Shown: positions 37,284 through 44,566 of the stretch, piece after piece
Numbering within the stretch: position 1 is the stretch's first letter
Layout of the letters: every line of letters starts with the position of its first letter
DNA from: CBDFKV01 sp965249035
Lineage (GTDB): Bacteria; Pseudomonadota; Gammaproteobacteria; Arenicellales; Poriferihabitantaceae
Assembly: GCA_965249035.1 (NCBI GenBank)
Contig: CBDFKV010000006.1
Span: forward strand, 310,001-374,000
Direction: 5' to 3'
DNA: 64,000 bases
Program-made: the position numbers and the translations under genes
Notes under the pieces: generated by a model
Seen by the model: only the letters and a program-made list of their open reading frames with translations
What the model was told of the DNA's origin: nothing
Database searches by the model: none

Positions 37284-37433
37284 GATCACTACCACGTATA
37301 AATGGGACTCTTTCGTGCCCGTAGAAAAGAGGTCTCACACACAAACTAAAGCTCGACCTTTCCAAAAGGTTATTACGGTGTACTACAACACTCAAGCACT
37401 CTTGCTGGGTTGCGAATGATTCCAACAGATAAA

Positions 37434-37453
37434 GTGTCCATATTGATGGACAC
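37434..37453. promoter_or_regulatory. Candidate operator palindrome (left copy)
   Basis: GTGTCCATATTGATGGACAC: 8-bp arms, perfect, around four bases. It lies 91 bp before the regulator ATG and about 150 bp before the beta-barrel gene on the other strand, so it is well placed to control both directions. The binding protein is presumed to be the XRE regulator. Confidence 0.55.
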
Positions 37454-37543
37454 GATTTGCAGTAATTTACGCTAGAAGTTTTATAGGAAAACAATGTATT
37501 CTAAAATGCCTTCTGGAAAACAGCACCAAGGTGAATAGTAATC

Positions 37544-37665
37544 ATGACCACGTTTGACCTAGGAAATTTCATATCAGAACATGTTAAGAAACATAATATA
37601 AATATCAAGAGACTATGCGAGAACACTGGTATTAGCCGATCCACGTTCTACACCTTGAAAAACGG
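37544..37665 (+). pseudogene. Truncated duplicate of the XRE-NBR1 regulator gene
   Basis: It encodes the same first 40 residues as the complete gene at 43800, from MTTFDLGNFISEHVK to TLKNG, then leaves homology at the edge of the repeat. The frame runs on to 37834 over the end of the opposite lipoprotein gene, which is unlikely to be meaningful. The helix-turn-helix is cut off after the recognition helix. Confidence 0.85.
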
Positions 37666-37690
37666 GGGGATTACAGTGCCAACTAAACGC

Positions 37691-38152
37691 TTACCGGGCC
37701 AAAACCTTAGCAGCGTAATCGTAGGCTTGTCTTTTTGTGTCAAACCGAAGGTTCTTATCGTAGGATGGCGCGCTACCAAACTGGTCATCGGTGACTCTCC
37801 ATTGTGCTTCAGATATTCCTTTTTTCAGACATAGGCCAGACAGTATTGGCGAACTACTCCCTCTATTTGTTTTTGCAAGGCAGCAAGCCAGATTAACTCT
37901 CGAATCGTACGAGTAGTGAATATCAAACTCCTTGGACCGCATGACAGTAATTGCGGCATCTGGTCCCACGGTCATGCACGAGGGGGACTCCTCAAGCGAA
38001 GCCTGATTTAGGCCCAGCGCATTAACTGTCGCGTTACTCACTATATCGCCCATTTCTGCGCAACCAGCAATCGCGGCGCTGCTTAACACAATAGTTGCAA
38101 TCTTTCTGAAGCTGGTGCCGAGGCTTGTTTTTCGGTTCTTGTGATAACTCAT
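37691..38152 (-). CDS. Predicted lipoprotein
   Basis: A 153-residue protein with a signal having lipobox IAGC (Cys31) and a mature domain with several Cys residues (ACCLAK, GLCLKKG). No family is recognised. It is the last gene of the second envelope operon and its stop is 26 bp from the left repeat. Confidence 0.65.
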   Translation of the reverse strand: MSYHKNRKTSLGTSFRKIATIVLSSAAIAGCAEMGDIVSNATVNALGLNQASLEESPSCMTVGPDAAITVMRSKEFDIHYSYDSRVNLACCLAKTNRGSSSPILSGLCLKKGISEAQWRVTDDQFGSAPSYDKNLRFDTKRQAYDYAAKVLAR

Positions 38153-38209
38153 TGCTCAATTTCCTGTTTTTGGTTAAGAGATTTAGGTACGTTAAAAGAA
38201 CTAGCAGTG

Positions 38210-39199
38210 CTATAAGCGACTTTTGGATTCGTCGACTAAGACAGGTTGGCCAGATGGAGACTTTTTTCTGGTAGCCGACACCACCACCCTGGTGCGTGAG
38301 GCATCTACCGGAATCTTATTTCTGACAAGTTCTATCTGTTCAAGCTGTGTTTGTAGTTCCGCAGCAGACAGATCTGTACGAGCGGTAAGTGCTTCCTCTT
38401 TTTTATTGATCTCTACAATCTCTGACTCTCTGGCGGGATTAACCGCTAATTTACGAACTTCTATCTTCACTACTTCCTTGCAATCCTCTAACTCTTTTTG
38501 ATTTCTTGCCTTACATGGTTTGATTGGCTGCTTTCTCACCCAGGTTTCAGCAGCTCTAACCGTTGCTGCGAAGAGAAAGTCCACTCGGCGATTACGTGCT
38601 CTCCCACGTGCGCTGTCATTGGAATCTCGTGGGGAGAGTTCACCGAATGACAGACGATAGACATCCGCCTTGTATACACCGCGACGTGCAATTGCCTTAG
38701 CAACCGCATCCGCACGTGCCAAACCTAAATTGTGGTTATATGACTGCTCACCACGGGTATCTGTGTGCCCAACGATAAAGAGCGCAACATCATCCGGCTC
38801 TCTCGCCATATTTTGCGAAATAATCCTTAGAATTGGGTACGCTTCCGAGCGAATTTCGCTTTGAGCGGTATCGAAGAACACATCACTGTTAAAAACAACG
38901 CGTAGCACCGGAATCTCGACTGGGTAGTCAGCCAGTCCATGTTCGGATGGTGTCAAATAGTCCGTGAAGAATTCAGGTTTAATGTCATTCGAGGAAAGTC
39001 TTAGTAACCGATCTTTGCGGTCATTATGCTCAAGTAATACAGTTTCTGCGTGTGAAACTGGACAAGGGAGCTTCGATGGCCAATCTGGTGGGCAATCACC
39101 TTTTGCAAACGATTCCTCAGTCAGTGACACTGCTACGAAAATAATTTTCAAGACGATGATAATGCGCGGTAAATCGTATTTAGATGGCCTAATCTGCAC
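38210..39199 (-). CDS. OmpA-domain envelope protein
   Basis: A 329-residue exported protein. An OmpA-like peptidoglycan-binding domain lies at about 104-210, with FNSDVFFDTAQSEI, HTDTRGEQSYN, LGLARADAVA and ARNRRVDF. The C-terminal third is charged and helical, and probably coiled coil (about 245-290). Binding to the cell wall is likely. It is 2 bp from the previous gene, so coupled. Confidence 0.82.
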   Translation of the reverse strand: MQIRPSKYDLPRIIIVLKIIFVAVSLTEESFAKGDCPPDWPSKLPCPVSHAETVLLEHNDRKDRLLRLSSNDIKPEFFTDYLTPSEHGLADYPVEIPVLRVVFNSDVFFDTAQSEIRSEAYPILRIISQNMAREPDDVALFIVGHTDTRGEQSYNHNLGLARADAVAKAIARRGVYKADVYRLSFGELSPRDSNDSARGRARNRRVDFLFAATVRAAETWVRKQPIKPCKARNQKELEDCKEVVKIEVRKLAVNPARESEIVEINKKEEALTARTDLSAAELQTQLEQIELVRNKIPVDASRTRVVVSATRKKSPSGQPVLVDESKSRL

Positions 39200-39201
39200 G
39201 A

Positions 39202-40446
39202 CTAAAATGCACCACCATCTACTCTTTGAAGCTTCATCGGCAGTCCGTCTTCCATGCCGGGCACATAGCCAGAGCTGTCAGTTATCATACCGGATACCTG
39301 ATCTCCTTCAAACGTCAAAGTCATATTGCGAAAACCAACAAACGGCATCCAATTCTCAAATTCAGGATCGCCTCCGGGCTCATCCGTCCAAATCTGTGCA
39401 AACCCACCGGTAGCAATAAAGGTGCATTCATTTTCACCAGTACAGGTCAAACCTCCATCAAAGGGTAAAAACCGAATTTGATCAGACTGCACCTCAATCC
39501 ATGAATTCACTGAACGTTTATTGGCATCAAGCGCTACCCGCATCAGGGTGGGGAAGTCTCCATCAGGGTAAGATACCGTTCCACGATAAATGTCTACGCT
39601 GGTGGGCACACTCTCTTCTTTGAGCGATCCTGTCAGGCTGGCAAGCGTTACTAACTCACCTTTTGCACCTAGAAAAAGGGATTTCAAATACTCTTTGTCC
39701 CTTGCTTTTTGTGTCTCTGACGCACCAAGGATATGCACCTCGGCTTTATTAAAATCTGCGCCCCACTGTGTTGTTTGAGATCGAGCAAGTGCGCGGGCAG
39801 ATTTCACATCAGCCTGGTCTTTTGCAAAGTGATATTTAGAAAGGTTGGACAGTATGACAATTCGTGGGATTCCGTAATCAAGCGACGCGCTATACCCACG
39901 CGCCAAGGACTGCCCTAGCCCTGATTCTACGAATGGCTCTGCTTTGTTCTTATTACTATTGTTGTGCTTTGCACCTTCTACGAGAGCCAACGTAAGTGTA
40001 CGACGAAAATGGTCTATTTGCTTCCCCAGCTGGTCGCGCCAACCTTTCCCAAAAAAAATGGCGAGTGAGCTTTCATTTTGTGCAAGTGCTTGCTGTTCAC
40101 CGGCTGCATACAATGGGGCACATCCAGCAAAGAGTTTTTGCAGACCTGAGCCATCGGTTTGTGCAATAGATACAGAAATTCGCTCTCGTGGTGCAAGTCG
40201 GCGCAAGATTGATGCGTCTTGGGCATCTAGGAAAGCAATCACTTTCTGACGCCACACCTTATTTTCTGCGAGAGGTCCCTCGTTCTCATGAGTAACCATT
40301 GCACCATCGATAACGATGTGTGTCTGACGCAATGGTAATTCAAATTCTGTTAATTTACAGAATGTTTCATCGGAGTATTCTGCATGCGCTACACCACTGC
40401 ATATACAAATCATGACAAGCGCTACTTGGCGAAGTCCTGCTTTCAT
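39202..40446 (-). CDS. Exported protein of unknown function
   Basis: A 414-residue protein with a clear signal peptide (cleavage VAHA-E near 23). An early segment HIVIDGAMV, followed by alternating helices and strands and a later IVILSNLS, faintly resembles a von Willebrand A fold, but a full metal site is not seen. The C-terminal third looks beta-rich with a Cys pair (LTCTGENECTF). It is encoded between the four-TM protein and the OmpA-domain protein and is probably part of the same complex. Confidence 0.7.
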   Translation of the reverse strand: MKAGLRQVALVMICICSGVAHAEYSDETFCKLTEFELPLRQTHIVIDGAMVTHENEGPLAENKVWRQKVIAFLDAQDASILRRLAPRERISVSIAQTDGSGLQKLFAGCAPLYAAGEQQALAQNESSLAIFFGKGWRDQLGKQIDHFRRTLTLALVEGAKHNNSNKNKAEPFVESGLGQSLARGYSASLDYGIPRIVILSNLSKYHFAKDQADVKSARALARSQTTQWGADFNKAEVHILGASETQKARDKEYLKSLFLGAKGELVTLASLTGSLKEESVPTSVDIYRGTVSYPDGDFPTLMRVALDANKRSVNSWIEVQSDQIRFLPFDGGLTCTGENECTFIATGGFAQIWTDEPGGDPEFENWMPFVGFRNMTLTFEGDQVSGMITDSSGYVPGMEDGLPMKLQRVDGGAF

Positions 40447-40456
40447 TTGCTTACTC

Positions 40457-41749
40457 CTAGATATGCTTCAAATTAACGCTAAGTGCAGCATATTCTGTCG
40501 CTGTTATTGGAACCCTTTCGAGTGATTCCTCGCCGAAATGCTCGTCAGCTACTTCGATAGGTCGAGTAATTTGCAGCTCTGCCTGCTTTATACTTCTGCA
40601 AAGAGCATTGACATAACCTTGCAAGATAGCGATGACCTCAGCGTCTTTGGCTTGAATGCGGCTGAATGCTTCGCGTGCCGATTGATATTCTGGCTTATCC
40701 TGCATAGATGCATCCAGGCGTCGAGCATCTTCGATCGCCTCGCTAGTTTTACCGTCGATTTGGCGAACCTTTTTATTCAGTTCTTTACTGAGCTGCTCCC
40801 GCAGTTTGTAGTACTCCTTTGCGTGCTTTTCTTTCGTCTTGAGGAAATCCGGAAAGTCCGGATCAGGATCGTGCCACAAATATGACAAGATGACGCCAAC
40901 AAGCCAGACGCCGAGATTTAATATCAGTGACCCGCCCACCGTTGCGAGCCATGTGGGTTCCTGTCCGCCTATGATTGCTCGCTCTAAAATAGCATCAGCA
41001 AGAAAGTTTGCTCTGGCATACCATACTGCAGCTAGGACGACCGCCAGTCCCAGAACGCCCTTGATAATCATGAAAATCCCTTGGCGTGTTGCTTCACTAC
41101 CACCAGCATCGCCAAAAAAAGCTTGAATCTGTCTAAGAAATGACCCTATTAGGTGCGAGGATGCTGCTAGAAGCAGTGCTATGATCACGGTAGATCCGAG
41201 GGCCGTGAACGGTGTCATAAAACTGAGCTGCGAGAACGCTTCAAAGTTAATAAACGCCTCAAAGACACCAACAAACCCTAAGGCCAGCCAATAACCAAGC
41301 CCTAAAACCTTTGGATCGCGACCGCGCTTTCTTTTTCGCTCATCGTAGTTTTGAGATGCAGATTGAAACTCCTTAAAGTGTGCAGCTAATTTTGCATACG
41401 GTACTTGTTTTTGCTCCATATGCTGTAATTTTGCTTCTCGCTTATCCTTAATGCTTTGCTCAGTGATCTCGTCAATTCGCCTTTCCAGCAGAGCTGCTCC
41501 AGTTTGATCTGGTTGGGCAATTCTTTTTAATTGAGCCTCTACCTGATCAACGGCGGGTTTGCGTATTAATCGCACATACGTGGAATACCACTCGCGCATT
41601 TTTGGAGTGATATAGGCAGGATACTCACCGACGCGGTCGGTAAGGGATAGCGAGCCATCAACTGAAGCAACCTCTTCACTAGCCGCGCTGATCAGATCTC
41701 GCCCAGGGTCCGAATAGTCAAAGTTTATATACAGAGTGATATTTGGCAT
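40457..41749 (-). CDS. Four-TM protein with large cytoplasmic coiled-coil regions
   Basis: A 430-residue protein. The N-terminal 145 residues are charged and helical; membrane segments lie at about 148-172, 180-202, 225-245 and 268-290; the C-terminal 140 residues are again helical and charged, with long coiled-coil stretches. No family is recognised. The layout would place long coiled coils on the cytoplasmic side of an envelope assembly whose other parts are encoded on either side. The next gene downstream starts 10 bp away. Confidence 0.7.
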   Translation of the reverse strand: MPNITLYINFDYSDPGRDLISAASEEVASVDGSLSLTDRVGEYPAYITPKMREWYSTYVRLIRKPAVDQVEAQLKRIAQPDQTGAALLERRIDEITEQSIKDKREAKLQHMEQKQVPYAKLAAHFKEFQSASQNYDERKRKRGRDPKVLGLGYWLALGFVGVFEAFINFEAFSQLSFMTPFTALGSTVIIALLLAASSHLIGSFLRQIQAFFGDAGGSEATRQGIFMIIKGVLGLAVVLAAVWYARANFLADAILERAIIGGQEPTWLATVGGSLILNLGVWLVGVILSYLWHDPDPDFPDFLKTKEKHAKEYYKLREQLSKELNKKVRQIDGKTSEAIEDARRLDASMQDKPEYQSAREAFSRIQAKDAEVIAILQGYVNALCRSIKQAELQITRPIEVADEHFGEESLERVPITATEYAALSVNLKHI

Positions 41750-41822
41750 TATTTTTCCTCGTTACCTGCTGTGGTTGCTTTCATTTCTCTTGATCTATAG
41801 GCCAGAATGTGGATTACTCCCC

Positions 41823-42461
41823 TTATGCCGTTATTGTTTCCCAGTCGCCAGATGGCGTGCGGCATACATATCCACCACCGATATTGTGGTGCTCATTGGC
41901 TACACCAACGGTAGTGTTTGTTGCCCTACACACCGTATATACTTTCTCAGACTGCAGCGAATCGAGGGTCTTTCCAGCTGCTGCTGAGGGACTGGGCCGC
42001 TTCGTATACTCCTTGGGTATTGGTACGTCTTTTGTTGTTGTCTCAACCAGCACTTGTTCACCGCTGTCAGATACAAATGAGGTAGTGCTTACCCCAGCAA
42101 CTTGTTTGTTTAGTGCAGCTTTCTCGTGCTCTCTAATGCGATCCTTATCACGTTTAGTTGCGCGACCAACAAAATAGGCGCAGGCAAGAGATCCAAGTGC
42201 TGCACCTCGAAGTGCGCCTTCTTGTCGTGATTTAACCCTGTCACCCTTCCCTCTACCACTATTGCCCATAAAAGCACCGAGTACAGCGCCAAATCCAATA
42301 CTCGCCACACACGACTGAACTGTCGTATCTACGGCAGATCGGTATTTCCCATTATGCGATGTAGAGCTGCTCGTCGTAGCACAGCCAATTAGAGAGACTA
42401 GCAACAATGCCGTTGAGGCTGTTTTGCCCACAGTGCGTAGATGGCCGTTTAGGTAATTCAT
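41823..42461 (-). CDS. Glycine-zipper-like lipoprotein
   Basis: A 212-residue protein starting at 42461, six bases after a GGAG site; the frame extends to 42524 but without benefit. It has lipobox LIGC, then a glycine- and alanine-rich hydrophobic segment (FGAVLGAFMGNSGRGKG and GALRGAALGSLACAYF) like the 17-kDa-antigen type. The C-terminal 100 residues are polar. Outer-membrane anchoring is likely. Confidence 0.7.
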   Translation of the reverse strand: MNYLNGHLRTVGKTASTALLLVSLIGCATTSSSTSHNGKYRSAVDTTVQSCVASIGFGAVLGAFMGNSGRGKGDRVKSRQEGALRGAALGSLACAYFVGRATKRDKDRIREHEKAALNKQVAGVSTTSFVSDSGEQVLVETTTKDVPIPKEYTKRPSPSAAAGKTLDSLQSEKVYTVCRATNTTVGVANEHHNIGGGYVCRTPSGDWETITA

Positions 42462-42591
42462 ATGTACTCCTTTAGTAAATGGTCTCCGAAATAACTTTAG
42501 GCTTTGCCAAGTTCGACAAGTCAAACAACCTGTCTGTTCCGGTTCGATGGTGCCTTACGAATCAACGGCAAACTTGGTATTTGTTCCGTCA

Positions 42592-42897
42592 CTAGCCTTT
42601 CTGCACGAACAGGAGAACACCACCAACCCCAAGAACACCTGCGAGGAGATAAAATGGTGTCGCGCGTCTTGTAGACAAATTTTTTACATTTTCTGTGTCC
42701 TTGCGAATGGTCTTTGCATCCGGACTTGTTCTAGCGAGTGGGTGGTCTTTTGGAAACGCCTGTGCCATCTTCTCAGCCATGTTTCCCATACCAATAGATA
42801 TCGATTCGAGCTTGGTTGGCTGACCTTTTTGAAAGCCTACATAGCCAAAATAAATAGCGGCGATAATCAGCAAGAACCCTATATTTTGAGTGCTCAT
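42592..42897 (-). CDS. Small two-TM membrane protein
   Basis: A 101-residue protein with membrane segments at about 6-24 and 81-98 and a polar helix between. It overlaps the upstream gene by 4 bp (coupled). No family is recognised. Confidence 0.6.
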   Translation of the reverse strand: MSTQNIGFLLIIAAIYFGYVGFQKGQPTKLESISIGMGNMAEKMAQAFPKDHPLARTSPDAKTIRKDTENVKNLSTRRATPFYLLAGVLGVGGVLLFVQKG

Positions 42898-43196
42898 TTG
42901 TTCCCCCTTTTTCTTTTTCTAGTCATGACAAAACTCCCAATTGCCATAGCAGCACCAACCACACATAAGAGGATCGCAACCGGGCTTGGAATAAGGTTTA
43001 GAGGAAAGTCATTGTTTACAAGCGAATAACCTCCAACAATGGCGATGAATAACCCGATATATTGGATCAAGTATTCAATCCATGACCGCATGGAGAATGT
43101 TTCTCTGATAGCTTCCTTTGCGACTTGCTTTGCAACTTGCTTAGCACCAGACTGCTCCTGGGGCTCTTGTGGGAGTGGGGAGGATTGGGAGTTCAT
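42894..43196 (-). CDS. Small two-TM membrane protein
   Basis: A 100-residue protein with an N-terminal proline- and glutamine-rich stretch, an amphipathic helix (KQVAKQVAKEAIRE), membrane segments at about 44-62 and 71-90, and a basic end (TRKRKRGNK). It lies upstream of, and is coupled to, the next small membrane gene. Confidence 0.6.
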   Translation of the reverse strand: MNSQSSPLPQEPQEQSGAKQVAKQVAKEAIRETFSMRSWIEYLIQYIGLFIAIVGGYSLVNNDFPLNLIPSPVAILLCVVGAAMAIGSFVMTRKRKRGNK

Positions 43197-43239
43197 GGTT
43201 TTACCTATAATCTATATTTAGTGGGGGTTATTAATTCCA

Positions 43240-43515
43240 TCAGTGCGTAACAAATGCATCAGGAGCCGCTTCTTTGGGTAACTGATGTGCACGAATAACG
43301 CTGACTAGATCTTGTTCAAACCGAAGTTTCTTTTTCACATTGTCAATAGCCCGTACAGCACCTGCGACATCCGAAGCTTTTTGGTGCGCTTTACTTGTTC
43401 GTTCGTAAGTAACTTCTGAGTCAATTCTAATTGCCGCCTGCAACACGGATGTGATAGTGGTCGAACAAGTGCTGATATTCATTGTGATCTCACGACCACT
43501 AATAGAGTAGTTCAT
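43240..43515 (-). CDS. Small hypothetical protein, first gene of second envelope operon
   Basis: A 91-residue soluble helical protein without signal peptide. An internal Met at residue 12 is an alternative start. It begins 54 bp from the right 352-bp repeat. No family is recognised. Confidence 0.5.
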   Translation of the reverse strand: MNYSISGREITMNISTCSTTITSVLQAAIRIDSEVTYERTSKAHQKASDVAGAVRAIDNVKKKLRFEQDLVSVIRAHQLPKEAAPDAFVTH

Positions 43516-43569
43516 CTTGGTTTTTTCACCCCGAACCCATATTGGCTAGCCCTCCGCCTGCCATAACAA

Positions 43570-43921
43570 CGTGCCCGTAGAAAAGAGGTCTCACACACAA
43601 ACTAAAGCTCGACCTTTCCAAAAGGTTATTACGGTGTACTACAACACTCAAGCACTCTTGCTGGGTTGCGAATGATTCCAACAGATAAAGTGTCCATATT
43701 GATGGACACGATTTGCAGTAATTTACGCTAGAAGTTTTATAGGAAAACAATGTATTCTAAAATGCCTTCTGGAAAACAGCACCAAGGTGAATAGTAATCA
43801 TGACCACGTTTGACCTAGGAAATTTCATATCAGAACATGTTAAGAAACATAATATAAATATCAAGAGACTATGCGAGAACACTGGTATTAGCCGATCCAC
43901 GTTCTACACCTTGAAAAACGG
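43570..43921. repeat. Right copy of the 352-bp perfect direct repeat
   Basis: Identical to 37314-37665. Here the regulator frame continues beyond the repeat into a complete gene, so this is the original junction with the regulator. Confidence 0.95.
43690..43709. promoter_or_regulatory. Candidate operator palindrome (right copy)
   Basis: Same 20-bp palindrome as at 37434-37453, here between the complete regulator gene (start 43800) and the second leftward operon. Confidence 0.55.
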
Positions 43922-44453
43922 AGAACGCAAAGAACCCAATCTTTCAACGATTACTAGCGTAGCTCGTCACTTAAAAATCCATCCCTTGATCTTGATGCGT
44001 CAGCTTTTTCATGGTTGGGAATTTGATGCCAAACAGGCCAACACAAAATATCCTCGCGACTGCACCGGCTTCGTACAAGATATTACTATCCCTGATAACA
44101 GCGCTGTCTTTGTCAATTCAACATTTGTAAAGACGTGGGAAATCCAAAATACCGGAAGAGTGGCGTGGAAAAAACGGAGCCTCGTATGTGTTGACGCTGA
44201 TCTGGAGGTGACCACAACTTGTAATGCAAAATTCTCAACACCAAATAGCCAGCGGGGCCTCAAACCCACAATACGCGAAATCAGCATGCCTCCGATACAG
44301 CCTGGAGAAAAAGTGCGACTCAGTGTTCAATATACTGCGCCAGCATATCCATGCACGGTAGTGTCCTTTTGGAAAATGGTGGATCAGTCCGGTAACTACT
44401 GTTTCCCCGAAAATGAGGGGTTATTTTGTCAGGTGTGTGTTGTAGGCTTCTGA
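43800..44453 (+). CDS. XRE-family regulator with NBR1-Ig-like domain
   Basis: A 217-residue protein. Residues 8-62 form a Cro/C1-type helix-turn-helix (NIKRLCENTGISRSTFYTLK). From about 95 to the end it has the segments FVNSTFVKTWEIQNTGRVAW, PGEKVRLSVQYTAP and VVSFWKMVDQSG, which follow the pattern of the NBR1-like immunoglobulin domain. A likely comparison is BswR (PA2780) of Pseudomonas aeruginosa, which lies beside PA2778-PA2779 homologues as this gene does; this comparison is from memory. Autoregulation and control of both envelope operons through the repeated palindrome is inferred. An AAGGTG site precedes the ATG. Confidence 0.85.
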   Translation: MTTFDLGNFISEHVKKHNINIKRLCENTGISRSTFYTLKNGERKEPNLSTITSVARHLKIHPLILMRQLFHGWEFDAKQANTKYPRDCTGFVQDITIPDNSAVFVNSTFVKTWEIQNTGRVAWKKRSLVCVDADLEVTTTCNAKFSTPNSQRGLKPTIREISMPPIQPGEKVRLSVQYTAPAYPCTVVSFWKMVDQSGNYCFPENEGLFCQVCVVGF

Positions 44454-44566
44454 AACCTACACACAAGTTCATATGCCTCACAGTAGAGGATACAAGAAAC
44501 ATGAATTCTTCATGTAAGGCTACTCAGAGAGAAACAATCATTTAATAGAGTAATGGAGGTATCACA

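Larger units (their letters stand above)
37314..37665. repeat. Left copy of a 352-bp perfect direct repeat
   Basis: By eye it is identical throughout to 43570-43921. It carries a palindromic operator candidate, the upstream region of an XRE regulator gene and that gene's first 40 codons. The two copies bracket about 5.9 kb holding a complete second envelope operon. Confidence 0.95.

Noticed and set aside
37234..37494. Minus-strand frame in the repeat, also present at 43526-43750
   Set aside because: Its shared part simply reflects the 352-bp repeat, the rest differs, it overlaps the palindrome and presumed promoter, and it has no ribosome binding site or family features.
37691..43515. Zorya-like defence system (OmpA-domain protein plus polytopic protein)
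   Set aside because: Zorya needs a MotA-like ZorA and a MotB-like ZorB with helicase or nuclease partners. The four-TM protein here does not read as MotA-like and no helicase or nuclease is present.
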